Shown: piece after piece, positions 1 through 9,380 of the stretch
Layout: each line of letters starts with the position of its first letter
Position numbering within the stretch: position 1 is the first letter of the stretch
NCBI GenBank assembly: GCA_963540515.1
Contig: CAUTNA010000004.1
Span: 1-64,000, forward strand
From: JAFGMC01 sp963540515
Lineage (GTDB): Bacteria; Pseudomonadota; Alphaproteobacteria; Rs-D84
Length of the DNA: 64,000 nt
Direction of reading: 5' to 3'
Position numbers and translations under genes: made by a program
Notes under the pieces: generated by a model
What the model was told of the DNA's origin: nothing
Database searches by the model: none
What the model saw: the letters and a program-made list of their open reading frames with translations, nothing else

Positions 1-1031
1 AAAAAAATAGCCCAATAAAATTAGACAAACAATCAAATGGTGATTGGATAATGAGTGGACTTATTCATTACGGAGCATTAAAGATAGAGAAAATAGATAA
101 AAATAAATTGAAAATAGGTTTAAAGGGTGATGAAACTGAAGAAGAAAAGAAAGAAATAGCAGAAAGAAATAGTAAAATAGAACAACGAGATATGCCTTAT
201 CATATAAATATAGATGGATATTTAGAGAAAATAAAAACAGATCCATACAGAAACGTAGTAGGAACATATTTGAAAAAACTAGATGCATCAGTTTCCAACG
301 TAATGAACAAATTTTATACAGATCCTGTGATATCAAAATGTATACACGGTAGAGACATGAGACAGATAACTGGGAAGACACAAGTAGTAAAACAACGTAA
401 TTTTACAACAGCTAGATTTCCTAATTTGTTAGATAGTGTATCATCTGTTATTATGAAAACAGCTATTGATATAGCACAAATAGCATATTCTAAAACTTAT
501 GAAAAAGAATTTAAAAAGATGACTGATGTACAAAGTGATGAAATTAAGAAAGGTATGTGTTATGGATCTGTTGCTGGTATGAAAAAATGTATGCAATGGT
601 CGGGAATAGAATGTAAACTCTGGAATACAGAACAATCTCTAACCAATTTATTCAGCAATGTATCAAATAGTGGAGATGAACTATATGCTTATTATAAAGT
701 TTCTGGGGCAAAATTAAATGATTTAACTAAATTAGTTTCATCTGCTAAAAAAGAAACCAATACTGTTGATCCTGGGACTGGTTCTTTATTAGCTAAAGTT
801 GAAATATCTGCTTCTTACAGTGGCAATGGAAGATGTGAAATAAAAACAATAACTACAGAATGTAAAAAGAAATCAAGCAAGTATAAAAAAGAAAATGTTA
901 AAAATACTGAAGTTAACGTATTATGGGGGCTTGTATCATACGAAAAACCTAATATAGAGGATGTATATCAAGGTGAATCTTGTGATGAATTCGATGATCC
1001 TAGAACAAGATATCAAAATTTTCAGATTTAA
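1..1031 (+). CDS. unrecognised protein, 5' end outside window
   Basis: I do not recognise this protein. The reading frame is open from the first complete codon (base 3) through a possible ATG at 51 and no stop precedes that ATG, so the gene probably begins before the window and at least 343 codons are visible. The visible part is Lys/Glu-rich and mostly hydrophilic, with no clear membrane segment. It has several spaced cysteines, including a Cys-Tyr-Gly-Ser and a late Cys-Glu-Ile-Lys stretch, which would suit an exported, disulfide-containing protein; that is inference. It ends directly at a strong hairpin terminator and is followed by tRNA-Arg and a serine recombinase, so it may be the end of an accessory region. 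Confidence 0.6.
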   Translation, partial: KNSPIKLDKQSNGDWIMSGLIHYGALKIEKIDKNKLKIGLKGDETEEEKKEIAERNSKIEQRDMPYHINIDGYLEKIKTDPYRNVVGTYLKKLDASVSNVMNKFYTDPVISKCIHGRDMRQITGKTQVVKQRNFTTARFPNLLDSVSSVIMKTAIDIAQIAYSKTYEKEFKKMTDVQSDEIKKGMCYGSVAGMKKCMQWSGIECKLWNTEQSLTNLFSNVSNSGDELYAYYKVSGAKLNDLTKLVSSAKKETNTVDPGTGSLLAKVEISASYSGNGRCEIKTITTECKKKSSKYKKENVKNTEVNVLWGLVSYEKPNIEDVYQGESCDEFDDPRTRYQNFQI

Positions 1032-1063
1032 AATAATAAAGCACCTTTCGGTGCTTTATTATT
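1032..1063 (+). terminator. intrinsic terminator of the first gene
   Basis: A perfect 14-bp stem (aataataaagcacc pairing with ggtgctttattatt) closes a four-base tttc loop and begins at the base after the stop codon. The T-rich right arm supports Rho-independent termination. The A-rich left arm would let it also work for the leftward tRNA-Arg transcript. Confidence 0.85.
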
Positions 1064-1127
1064 ATTGATAGTTTTATAAAAAAAATAATGAAAATTAATT
1101 GAAATAAAATATATAAATTCACAAAGG

Positions 1128-1203
1128 TGGCGTACCCGGTAGGACTCGAACCTACAATCTACACTTTAGAAGAGTGTTGCTATATCCATTAAGCCACGGG
1201 TAC
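1128..1203 (-). tRNA. tRNA-Arg(TCT)
   Basis: Read on the minus strand, this folds as a 76-nt tRNA including an encoded CCA. The 7-bp acceptor stem pairs GTACCCG with CGGGTAC and the discriminator base is G. The anticodon stem pairs ACACT with AGTGT around the loop CTTCTAA, giving anticodon TCT. The T arm carries the GTTCGAGTC signature. It reads AGA codons, which are common in the neighbouring genes. It lies beside a serine recombinase gene, but I see no duplicated tRNA 3' end that would mark an att site. Confidence 0.95.
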
Positions 1204-1207
1204 AAGT

Positions 1208-1266
1208 TAAATTAATACTACTTCTAAATCTATCAAAAATCAATTTAAAATTATAAATTAATACTA
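1208..1266. repeat. short direct repeat, 13 bp
   Basis: The 13-mer taaattaatacta occurs at 1208-1220 and again at 1254-1266, each followed a few bases later by tctaaat. The copies lie between tRNA-Arg and the serine recombinase gene. They could be a small duplication or recombinase binding sites; in such AT-rich DNA chance is also possible. Confidence 0.3.
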
Positions 1267-1318
1267 TGACATCTAAATAATTATTCTATTTCTTTTCATT
1301 ATTATAACATCATTTTCT

Positions 1319-1347
1319 TTGACTAATTTTATTAGCTATTTTTTAAT
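1319..1347 (+). promoter_or_regulatory. promoter of the serine recombinase
   Basis: A -35 box TTGACT and a -10 box TTTAAT are separated by 17 bp, each one base from consensus. Transcription would start near 1354, leaving a short leader with an AAAAAAGGA ribosome site before the ATG at 1372. Confidence 0.6.
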
Positions 1348-1371
1348 ATTTTTAAATAAAAAAGGAAATTT

Positions 1372-1968
1372 ATGATATATGGATATATAAGAGTATCAAG
1401 TGATAAACAAACATTGGAAAACCAAAAATTTGAAATAGAGAAGTTTGTAAAAATAAATAATTTAAAAATAGATAAGTGGGTAAAAGAAATAATATCAAGT
1501 CGAATAGATCTAAAAAAAAGAAAGCTTGGTAAACTTTTAAATATTGTAAAAACTGGAGATATAATAATTGCTTCAGAACTTTCAAGATTTGGTAGAAACC
1601 TTTTACAAATTATGAGTATATTAAATAAACTTTTAAGCAGAGAAGTCCAAGTTTGGACAATTAAAGATAATTATAGGCTTGGCGAAGATATATCAAGTAA
1701 AGTACTTGCTTTTGCATTTGGGCTTTCTGCAGAAATTGAGAGAAAATTAATATCAGATAGAACAAAAGAAGCGCTTGCCAGAATAAAAGCAGAAGGAAAA
1801 CAAGTAGGAAGACCAAAAGGAAGTAAAAATTTTAAACTAAAATTAACTGGCAAAGAAGAAATTATAAAAACTCTTATATATAGAGGATTTTCTAAAAGTA
1901 AAATTGCCAGAAAACTACATGTTCATAGAATTACATTAAACACTTTTATAGAAAATAGTTTAAGATAA
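1372..1968 (+). CDS. serine recombinase (invertase/resolvase family)
   Basis: This 198-residue protein is a small serine site-specific recombinase. The N-terminus has the signature GYIRVSSDKQ, with catalytic Ser9 next to Arg7, and the SELSRFGRN motif with its conserved Arg residues follows at about 66-74. The long E helix and a C-terminal helix-turn-helix (about residues 172-195, GFSKSKIARKL) complete the resolvase/invertase plan. The start pattern resembles the Mpi-type invertases known from Bacteroides. Such enzymes invert promoters or resolve replicons; here no pair of inverted sites with a plausible invertible segment is visible. The gene has its own promoter and a good ribosome site, sits next to tRNA-Arg, and may be a remnant of an integrated element or a phase-variation enzyme acting elsewhere. 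Confidence 0.9.
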   Translation: MIYGYIRVSSDKQTLENQKFEIEKFVKINNLKIDKWVKEIISSRIDLKKRKLGKLLNIVKTGDIIIASELSRFGRNLLQIMSILNKLLSREVQVWTIKDNYRLGEDISSKVLAFAFGLSAEIERKLISDRTKEALARIKAEGKQVGRPKGSKNFKLKLTGKEEIIKTLIYRGFSKSKIARKLHVHRITLNTFIENSLR

Positions 1969-1969
1969 T

Positions 1970-1998
1970 TTGAATGATATTTTATTATATGATAGAAT
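1970..1998 (+). promoter_or_regulatory. promoter of glmS
   Basis: TTGAAT and TAGAAT are separated by 17 bp directly after the recombinase stop codon. Transcription would start near 2005, about 20 bases before the glmS ATG, with an AAAAAAGG ribosome site between them. Confidence 0.5.
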
Positions 1999-2025
1999 TT
2001 TTTAGCTGAACAAAAAAGGTTTTAT

Positions 2026-3858
2026 ATGTGTGGAATTGTTGGATATGTTGGTAAAAACAATGCTGTATCATATCTTTTAAATGGACTTAAAAAACTTGAA
2101 TATCGTGGATATGATTCAAGTGGAATATTGATAAATAAATTTGATAATAATCTATCTTCTTTTCAGCTTTATAAAAAATCTGGAAAAATTCAAAATTTGA
2201 TTTCTATACTTCCTGAAAACCTTTATGGAAACTCAGGAATTGGACATACTCGTTGGGCAACACATGGAACTGTTACAGATTATAACGCTCATCCTTTTAT
2301 AGATATGACAGGAAATATTGCAGTTGTTCATAATGGAATTATTGAAAATTCTGAAATAATAAAAAAAGAACTTATAAAAAATGGTATAAAATTTCAAAGT
2401 GAAACAGACTCTGAAGTTATACCAAATTTAATAGAAAAGTATTATAACGGTGATTTAGCAGAAGCTGTACAAAAAGCTCTAAAAAAAGTTATTGGAACTT
2501 ATGCGCTTGCAATTATGCATAAAAATGAGCCTAATAAAATTGTTGTTGCAAAGTTAGGTGGACCTCTTGCTATTGGTATATCAGATGAAAATTATTATAT
2601 CGCAAGTGATGTAAATGCAATTGTTGGTAATACATCAAGAGTTATTTATTTAAATGATGGAGATATAGTAGAACTTTCAAGTAATGGAATAAATTTTTTA
2701 AATATAAAAGATAATAATTATGAAGACAGAATAGAAGATATTAAAATCAAACTCGAAGATACTGAAAAATCTGGCTTTTCAACATATATGGAAAAAGAAA
2801 TTTTTGAACAAATCTCTTCTATTAAAGATGCTATTGCTGGCAGAATTGATTTTGAAAACTCCACAGCTAAATTAAGTGGTTTTGAAGATGATATATTTAA
2901 AAGGACTGAAAAAATTTGTATGATGTCTGCAGGTACTAGCCTGTATGCAAGTCTTTTTGGAAGTCTTTTATTTGAACAAATATCAAGAATATTTTCATAT
3001 GTTGAATATTCCTCAGAACTTCGTTATAAAAATCCAATTGTAAAAAAAGATGATGTTTATATTGCTGTATCTCAATCAGGAGAAACGGCTGATACAATTT
3101 ATGCAATGAAAGAAATAAAAGAAAAAGGTGGCAAAGTATTTAGTATTTGTAATGTTGTTGCTTCAACTATTGCCAGGGAATCAGAAGGTGGTGCATATAT
3201 TCATGCGGGACCAGAAATTGCAGTGGCGGCAACTAAATCTTTTTCTAATACTGTAATGATATTTTATTTAATTGCTTTAAAACTTGCTCGTCAGAGAGGT
3301 ATGAGTAAAGAAGAAGGTGAAAAATTTATAGAACAAATTTTAAAACAACCTGAAGTAATAGAGCAAGTTTTATTAAAAAAAGATCAAATAAACACAATTG
3401 CAAAAAAATACTCTAATTATAAAGACTTTTTATTTTTAGGCAGAGGTTTTATGTATCCAATTGCAATGGAAGGTGCTTTAAAATTAAAAGAAATTTCTTA
3501 TATTCATGCCGAAAGTTTTGCAGCAGGAGAAATTAAACACGGTTCAATTTCACTTATTAATGAAAATATGCCAAGTATGTTTTTAGTACCAAATGATCAC
3601 TTGCGTGAAAAAGTAATTTCAAATATAAAAGAAATAAAAGCAAGAAAAGGAAAAGTTATAGCGGTTGGTATTGAAGGAGATACAGAATTAGAAAATATAG
3701 TTGATGATTTTATATCAGTTCCTAAACTTGATAATCCAATATTTTATGCTTTACCAATAACCGTTATACTACAACTTTTTGCTTTATATGTATCACAAAA
3801 TTTAGATAGAGATATTGATCAACCAAGAAATCTTGCCAAAAGTGTTACAGTTGAATAA
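2026..3858 (+). CDS. glmS: glutamine-fructose-6-phosphate aminotransferase
   Basis: GlmS makes glucosamine-6-phosphate from fructose-6-phosphate and glutamine, the entry step to UDP-GlcNAc for peptidoglycan and lipopolysaccharide. The 610 residues match the family length. Cys2 in MCGIVGYVG is the glutaminase nucleophile, and GHTRWATHG at 73-81 belongs to the same N-terminal domain. Two SIS sugar-isomerase domains follow, and the protein ends with the conserved DQPRNLAKSVTVE tail. The start is fixed because the initiator Met must be removed to expose Cys2. The gene stands alone, transcribed toward the plsX operon, with a hairpin between them. I see no glmS ribozyme upstream; the leader is too short. 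Confidence 0.97.
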   Translation: MCGIVGYVGKNNAVSYLLNGLKKLEYRGYDSSGILINKFDNNLSSFQLYKKSGKIQNLISILPENLYGNSGIGHTRWATHGTVTDYNAHPFIDMTGNIAVVHNGIIENSEIIKKELIKNGIKFQSETDSEVIPNLIEKYYNGDLAEAVQKALKKVIGTYALAIMHKNEPNKIVVAKLGGPLAIGISDENYYIASDVNAIVGNTSRVIYLNDGDIVELSSNGINFLNIKDNNYEDRIEDIKIKLEDTEKSGFSTYMEKEIFEQISSIKDAIAGRIDFENSTAKLSGFEDDIFKRTEKICMMSAGTSLYASLFGSLLFEQISRIFSYVEYSSELRYKNPIVKKDDVYIAVSQSGETADTIYAMKEIKEKGGKVFSICNVVASTIARESEGGAYIHAGPEIAVAATKSFSNTVMIFYLIALKLARQRGMSKEEGEKFIEQILKQPEVIEQVLLKKDQINTIAKKYSNYKDFLFLGRGFMYPIAMEGALKLKEISYIHAESFAAGEIKHGSISLINENMPSMFLVPNDHLREKVISNIKEIKARKGKVIAVGIEGDTELENIVDDFISVPKLDNPIFYALPITVILQLFALYVSQNLDRDIDQPRNLAKSVTVE

Positions 3859-3914
3859 TAAATATATATAAGTTTAAACAAATCTTTATTTTAAATTATT
3901 TTTTCATCTTTATT

Positions 3915-3955
3915 CTTTCGACTAATTTAAAGTATAATTTTAAATTAGTCGAAAG
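3915..3955. terminator. hairpin between convergent glmS and plsX
   Basis: A perfect 17-bp inverted repeat (ctttcgactaatttaaa and its complement) encloses a 7-base loop. It lies between two converging genes, so a bidirectional terminator is the simplest reading, although the stem is AT-rich and no clean T-run follows. Confidence 0.55.
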
Positions 3956-3996
3956 TTATTTAGTTAATTAAAAAATATTAGAGAACTAATAAATAT

Positions 3997-5061
3997 TTAG
4001 ATATTTTCTGATTTCTTTAATTGTAATTTTAAGCCTGCTACTTTCTTAACATTTTTAGCAATCTGTTTATTAAATTCTATTTCTGTTAAATCTACTGCAT
4101 ACTTTATTGCATTAGAAAAAGAAAGAGCATCACTGTTTCCATGAGTTTTAATAGCAAAACCATTTAATCCTAAAAAAATAGCCCCTGCATAAGAACGAGG
4201 ATCAACTTTATGTTTTAACCTCTTAAATAAATGAACTAAAAAGAAAGCTCCTATAATTGCAAGAATTGATTTTTTTACATTTTCTATTATTACCCTTTTA
4301 ATCAATTTTGCAGTACCTTCAACCGTTTTTAAAACTATATTTCCAGTAAAACCATCTGTTACAACAACCTGAACATTACCAGCACTAATATCATTACCTT
4401 CTACAAAACCAATATATTCATAAGGTAATTTTTTCTTATTTAAATTTAAAAAGTTATTTAAATTTATAAGTGTTTCATTTCCTTTTGTTTCTTCTTCACC
4501 AATATTGAGTATTCCAAGTTTTGGCTTTTTCATCTTACCAATAGTTTCAGCATAACTACTACCTAAAATAGAGAAATCAAAAAGATTTTCTTCATCACAT
4601 TGAACATTTGCACCCAAATCTAAAATAGCAACTCGTCCGTCTCCTCCACCTGATGGCAACATAGTTGTAATAGCAGGTCTTGAAATTCCCTCTAAAGTTT
4701 TTAATAAGAGTTTGGAAAGTGCCATCAAAACACCTGTATTCCCTGCACTTACAACAGCAGATGAATTACCATTTTTTACATCTTCAATTGCTTTAAACAT
4801 TGAAGTATTTTGAGCTCGTCTTACAACATCTCGAACTCTGGCATTTGATTCAATTTTTTCATTACAATGTATAACCTCAGAATTTCTAGCAACTCTTGGA
4901 TATTTCACCAAGAGTTTCTTTAAAACTTTTTCATTTCCAAAAATTCTGAAAAATATACCTTCTTCACCATTTTGAAATAGATATTGATTGATACCGCCAA
5001 AAACACTAAGCGGTGCTTTATCTCCACCCATTGCATCAATAGAAATGACTTTTTTTGTCAT
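3997..5061 (-). CDS. plsX: phosphate acyltransferase PlsX
   Basis: PlsX converts acyl-ACP to acyl-phosphate, the donor for PlsY in phospholipid synthesis, and works at the inner face of the membrane. The 354-residue protein begins ISIDAMGGDKAP, the family signature, and contains VSAGNTGVLMA and VTDGFTGNIVLKTVEG, both typical of PlsX. It lies directly after rpmF, as in most proteobacteria, with the start 20 bases past the rpmF stop. The usual next genes, fabH and ihfA, are absent: the operon ends here and faces glmS. Confidence 0.96.
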   Translation of the reverse strand: MTKKVISIDAMGGDKAPLSVFGGINQYLFQNGEEGIFFRIFGNEKVLKKLLVKYPRVARNSEVIHCNEKIESNARVRDVVRRAQNTSMFKAIEDVKNGNSSAVVSAGNTGVLMALSKLLLKTLEGISRPAITTMLPSGGGDGRVAILDLGANVQCDEENLFDFSILGSSYAETIGKMKKPKLGILNIGEEETKGNETLINLNNFLNLNKKKLPYEYIGFVEGNDISAGNVQVVVTDGFTGNIVLKTVEGTAKLIKRVIIENVKKSILAIIGAFFLVHLFKRLKHKVDPRSYAGAIFLGLNGFAIKTHGNSDALSFSNAIKYAVDLTEIEFNKQIAKNVKKVAGLKLQLKKSENI

Positions 5062-5081
5062 ATCTAAAACTTAATTTAATC

Positions 5082-5231
5082 CTATTTAGTTCCACAAGCA
5101 GGACAAATATGATGTGGACGCTTTTTTTCACCACACTTTTTACATACGCCAGATGGCATAATACTTAAAGCATCATGAGATCTACGTTGCTTTGTACAAG
5201 ATTTGCTTGTTTTACTTCTTGGTACTGCCAT
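5082..5231 (-). CDS. rpmF: 50S ribosomal protein L32
   Basis: This 49-codon gene encodes L32, a small protein of the large ribosomal subunit. The translation starts MAVPRSKTSKSCTKQRRSHD and has two Cys pairs, CKKC at about 30-33 and CPAC at about 43-46, spaced as a zinc ribbon. Its basic N-terminus and Cys pattern match L32 closely. A good ribosome site (AAAGGATT) lies upstream in the gap after rpoC. It is co-directional and tightly packed with rpoC (15 bases) and plsX (20 bases). Joining rpoC to rpmF-plsX is unusual; rpsL, rpsG and fusA normally follow rpoC. Confidence 0.95.
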   Translation of the reverse strand: MAVPRSKTSKSCTKQRRSHDALSIMPSGVCKKCGEKKRPHHICPACGTK

Positions 5232-5247
5232 TTTATAATCCTTTTTT

Positions 5248-8200
5248 TTATATACTCAATAAATTTTGTTTATTATCTTTTTCGAGTTTCTCTTCCTCTT
5301 CCTTCTTCGCTATATCTCTAATATGGCGAACATATGCACCTGTTCCAACAGGTATAAGTCTACCAACAATTAAGTTTTCATTTATACCAGATAATGTATC
5401 TGTTTCACCTTTTATAGAAGCATCAACCAAAACTTTTGTTGTTTGTTGGAAGGAAGCATTTGAAATAAATGAACGACTTGTTAAACTTGCTTTTGTTAAT
5501 CCAACAAGAATTTGTGAAGATTTTGCAGGTGTTCCACCTTCACTTAAAATTTGTTCATTTTCTTTTTCAAAGTCAATTCTATCAACTGTTTGTCCTGTTA
5601 AGAAATCAGTATCACCCGGATCTGTTATATCAACACGTCTTGTCATTTCTCTTACCAGAACCTCAATATGTTTATCATTTATGCTAACACCTTGAGAACG
5701 ATATACTTTCTGAACTTCATTAACCATAAATCTTGCAAGTTCTTTTTGACCTAAGATTCTAAGTATATCATGAGGGTTCAGATCACCATCAACCAATTTA
5801 TCAGCTTTCTTTACAATATCTCCATCTCTTACTAATAAATTAGTTCCTTTTGGTACGGAATATTCATAAGTCTCACCTTCTGATTCTGGAATTATTTTTA
5901 TGATAGTTTTAGTTTTTCCATCTTCCAATTCTACTGTACCATCTATATCGGAAATAAGGGCTGGGTTTGCAGGAGTACGTACTTCTAGTAAGTTATTAAC
6001 TTGTGGAAGTCCACCTGTAATATCCCCAGTTCTTTTTATCTGAACAGGGGTTCTTGCCAACATATCTCCAGCGTGGATAAAATCACCATCAGAAACATTT
6101 AATATGGAATTAACAGGTAATGTATAACTTGCAATTCTTTTATCATCAACATGTATAACATTTCCACTTTCATCAACAAGTGAAATAGATGGTTTTAATG
6201 TCTTCTTAGTTGAATTTCTCCAATTTGCAACCTTTCTTGATACTATACCAGTAAGAGCATTAACCTCTTCTACAAAAGATACATTTTCAATCATATCAAT
6301 GAATGAAACTTTACCATCTTTTTCTGCAATTATAGATATTGAGTAAGGATCTGTTTCTGCAATTTGTGCATCTTTTTCTATTATATCTCCATCTTTTACC
6401 ATCAAAATAGAAGAATAAGGTAAATTAGTAGAGAATAATTCTTTACCATTATCATCAACAACTTCTACACTAGAATTTCTCGATAAAACTATTGTTTTAC
6501 CAGAAGAATTTTTAATCAAATCAACATCTTTTAATCTAATTTTTCCTTTAACTGGAGTTTCAATAAAATGAGTTTCTGAAGATCCAGATGCAACTCCACC
6601 AGTATGGAAAGTACGAAGTGTTAACTGAGTTCCAGGTTCACCAACAGATTGTCCTGATACAACACCAACAGCTTCACCAACATGTACAAGTTTACTTCTT
6701 GATAAATCCATACCATAACATTTTGCACAAAGTCCATCAGACTTACATGTTAAAACACTTCTTACATCAATAGAAGGTAGACCAATTGAATTTATTTTCT
6801 TAGCAATATCTTTTGTTACAAGTTCACCTTTCTTTACGATTAGTTCATTTGTATTTGGATCAATAACATCTTGTGCAACAGTTCTACCAAGTACAGCATC
6901 TCCTAAATTAATAACTAATTCTTTACCATTATAAATAGGTTTCACTGTTATAAACTCATCAGTTCCACAATCTTCTTCTGTAATAACAGCATTTTGTGCA
7001 AGATCTACAAGTCTTCTTGTTAAATAACCAGCGTCAGCAGTTTTTAAAGCAGTATCTGATAAACCTTTTCGGGCACCATGGGTTGATATAAAATATTCAG
7101 CCATAGTTAAACCTTCTTTAAAGTTTGATATAATTGGAAGTTCTATAAGAGAACCATCAGGTTTATACATAACTCCACGCATAGCAATCAACTGTTTAAC
7201 CTGATCCTTAGAACCACGAGCACCACTTCTTGCCATCATAGAAATAGAATTTCTTTTATCATCTATAACTTTATTGATATTTTCGTAAGCTATCTCTCCT
7301 AAATCAACAGCAGTCTTCTGCCAAAGTGATGTAATTTTATCACTTCTTTCTTGATCAGTTATAAATCCGTTTTGATATTGTTTTTCTATATCTAAAACTA
7401 TGGATCTTGATTCTTTTATTATTTGTTCTTTTTCTTTAGGAATGAGAATATCATCAAAACCAAAAGATATTCCAGATCTAGCCGCTTCCTCAAATCCCAT
7501 ATCTTTAAGACCATCAGCTAAAACTATCATAGCTTTATCACCAGCTCTTTCATAGGTTTCAGAAAGTAATGTATCAAAATCTTTCTTTACTAATTCTTTA
7601 TTTACAAAATCAAATGGAACACTTCCATCCTCTGGTAATAATTTACCTAATTTAACGCGACCTGCTGTTGTATTCCATAATTTTCCATTCATTCTCACAA
7701 CAATAGGAGTTTGCAATTTAATAACTTTCTTATCGAGAGCCATCAAAACTTCATCAACATTTGCAAACTTTGGAGATTTATCTGTATGTTCACCATCTAT
7801 AAGAGACATATAATGAACACCTAATATCATATCTTGTGATGGAACAATCATAGGTGAACCATTAGCAGGAGATAAAATATTATTTGAAGACAACATAAGA
7901 GTTCTTGCTTCTAATTGAGCTTCTAAAGAAATTGGAACATGAACAGCCATCTGATCCCCGTCAAAGTCAGCATTAAATCCTTTACATACAAGTGGATGTA
8001 AACGAATTGCCTTACCTTCAATAAGTACAGGTTCAAAAGCCAAAATAGATAAGCGGTGTAAAGTAGGAGCACGATTTAACAAAACAGGATGTTGATATAT
8101 AACTTTTTCTAATATATCAAAAACTATATCTTCCTGATTTTCTAACATCTTTCTTGCTGTTTTCAATGTATTTGCATAGCCACCTTCCATAAGACGACTA

Positions 8201-9348
8201 TAAACAAATGGTTTAAATAACTCCAATGCCATCATTTTAGGAAGTCCAACTTGGTGAAGCTTAAGAGTTGGACCAGCAACAATTACAGTTCTTCCTGAAT
8301 AATCAACTCTTTTACCAAGCATATTCATACGGAAACGTCCTTTTTTACCACGAAGAGAATCAGATAATGATTTTAGTGGTCTGCGGTTTTGTGAAACCAT
8401 TGGACGAGCCTTATGACTATTATCAAATAAAGAATCTACTGCTTCTTGCAACATTCTTTTTTCATTTCTGATAATAATTTCTGGAGCATGCATTTCCATA
8501 AACTTTTTCAAACGATTATTTCTGATAATAACTCTTCTGTATAAATCATTTAAATCAGATGTCGCAACACCACCAGAATCTAATGGAACAAGTGGACGAA
8601 TATCTGGTGGAATTACAGGTAAAACATCAGGTAACATCCAAGCAGGATTTGTTTTTGATTTTAAGAACGATTCAACAAGCTTCAGCTGTTTAACTAAACC
8701 TTTTCTTTTTGCTTCTGACTTTGTTTCACTAAGTTCATTTTTAAGTCTGATTTTCTCATCTGCCATATCTAATTCAGAAATTATAGTTCTGATACCTTCA
8801 GCACCTATTCCAACACGAAAACTATCAGCACCAAATTCATCAACGGCAGCTTGATATTCATCCTCATTTATAACATCATAAAGTTTTAGATTTGTAAGTC
8901 CTGGTTCTATAACGATATAAGCATCATAGTAAACAACAAGTTCTAATTTCTTTTGAGGTAAGTTATTTAAAAGAGTTGAAATTTTACCCTCTTTTAAAAA
9001 CCAAATATGAGAAACAGGAATTGCAAGTTTAATATGTCCCATACGTTTACGACGAACTGAAGAAGAGCCAACTTCTACTCCACATCTTTCACATATAACA
9101 CCACGAAATTTAATACGTTTATATTTTCCACAATCACATTCGTAATCTTTTACTGGTCCAAAAATCTGTTGACAAAACAATCCTTCAGGTTTTGGTTTCA
9201 TAGATTTATAATCTAAGGTATCAGGCTTTTTTACTTCACCATGCGACCAAGAAAGAATTTCTTCTGGGGATGCAATTGTAATACGAAGTGAATCAAACTG
9301 ATCTTTAGATTCAATTTGTCCAAATATTTTCTGTAACATATTTGCCAT
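5248..9348 (-). CDS. rpoC: RNA polymerase beta' subunit
   Basis: RpoC is the beta' subunit of RNA polymerase and holds the catalytic magnesium. The 1366-residue length is normal for proteobacteria. Visible landmarks are the N-terminal zinc finger (CDCGKYKR...CERCG, near residue 70), the absolutely conserved NADFDGDQM around residue 460, the second zinc site (CKSDGLCAKCYG), and the bridge/trigger region SVGEPGTQLTLRTFHTGGVA. The start Met is preceded by AAGGAGAAG. It follows rpoB by 32 bases in the same operon, and the next gene downstream is rpmF. Confidence 0.99.
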   Translation of the reverse strand: MANMLQKIFGQIESKDQFDSLRITIASPEEILSWSHGEVKKPDTLDYKSMKPKPEGLFCQQIFGPVKDYECDCGKYKRIKFRGVICERCGVEVGSSSVRRKRMGHIKLAIPVSHIWFLKEGKISTLLNNLPQKKLELVVYYDAYIVIEPGLTNLKLYDVINEDEYQAAVDEFGADSFRVGIGAEGIRTIISELDMADEKIRLKNELSETKSEAKRKGLVKQLKLVESFLKSKTNPAWMLPDVLPVIPPDIRPLVPLDSGGVATSDLNDLYRRVIIRNNRLKKFMEMHAPEIIIRNEKRMLQEAVDSLFDNSHKARPMVSQNRRPLKSLSDSLRGKKGRFRMNMLGKRVDYSGRTVIVAGPTLKLHQVGLPKMMALELFKPFVYSRLMEGGYANTLKTARKMLENQEDIVFDILEKVIYQHPVLLNRAPTLHRLSILAFEPVLIEGKAIRLHPLVCKGFNADFDGDQMAVHVPISLEAQLEARTLMLSSNNILSPANGSPMIVPSQDMILGVHYMSLIDGEHTDKSPKFANVDEVLMALDKKVIKLQTPIVVRMNGKLWNTTAGRVKLGKLLPEDGSVPFDFVNKELVKKDFDTLLSETYERAGDKAMIVLADGLKDMGFEEAARSGISFGFDDILIPKEKEQIIKESRSIVLDIEKQYQNGFITDQERSDKITSLWQKTAVDLGEIAYENINKVIDDKRNSISMMARSGARGSKDQVKQLIAMRGVMYKPDGSLIELPIISNFKEGLTMAEYFISTHGARKGLSDTALKTADAGYLTRRLVDLAQNAVITEEDCGTDEFITVKPIYNGKELVINLGDAVLGRTVAQDVIDPNTNELIVKKGELVTKDIAKKINSIGLPSIDVRSVLTCKSDGLCAKCYGMDLSRSKLVHVGEAVGVVSGQSVGEPGTQLTLRTFHTGGVASGSSETHFIETPVKGKIRLKDVDLIKNSSGKTIVLSRNSSVEVVDDNGKELFSTNLPYSSILMVKDGDIIEKDAQIAETDPYSISIIAEKDGKVSFIDMIENVSFVEEVNALTGIVSRKVANWRNSTKKTLKPSISLVDESGNVIHVDDKRIASYTLPVNSILNVSDGDFIHAGDMLARTPVQIKRTGDITGGLPQVNNLLEVRTPANPALISDIDGTVELEDGKTKTIIKIIPESEGETYEYSVPKGTNLLVRDGDIVKKADKLVDGDLNPHDILRILGQKELARFMVNEVQKVYRSQGVSINDKHIEVLVREMTRRVDITDPGDTDFLTGQTVDRIDFEKENEQILSEGGTPAKSSQILVGLTKASLTSRSFISNASFQQTTKVLVDASIKGETDTLSGINENLIVGRLIPVGTGAYVRHIRDIAKKEEEEKLEKDNKQNLLSI

Positions 9349-9380
9349 TTATCTTCTCCTTGTGGTTCTTAAAACCAAAC

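Noticed and set aside
3915..3955. Inverted repeat as an invertase site
   Set aside because: The arms are only 7 bases apart, which leaves no segment to invert; a terminator between converging genes is simpler.
5192..5695. Long plus-strand frames across the rpoC 3' end and similar ones inside the RND gene
   Set aside because: They are antisense to unmistakable genes, have no ribosome sites and encode low-complexity sequence.
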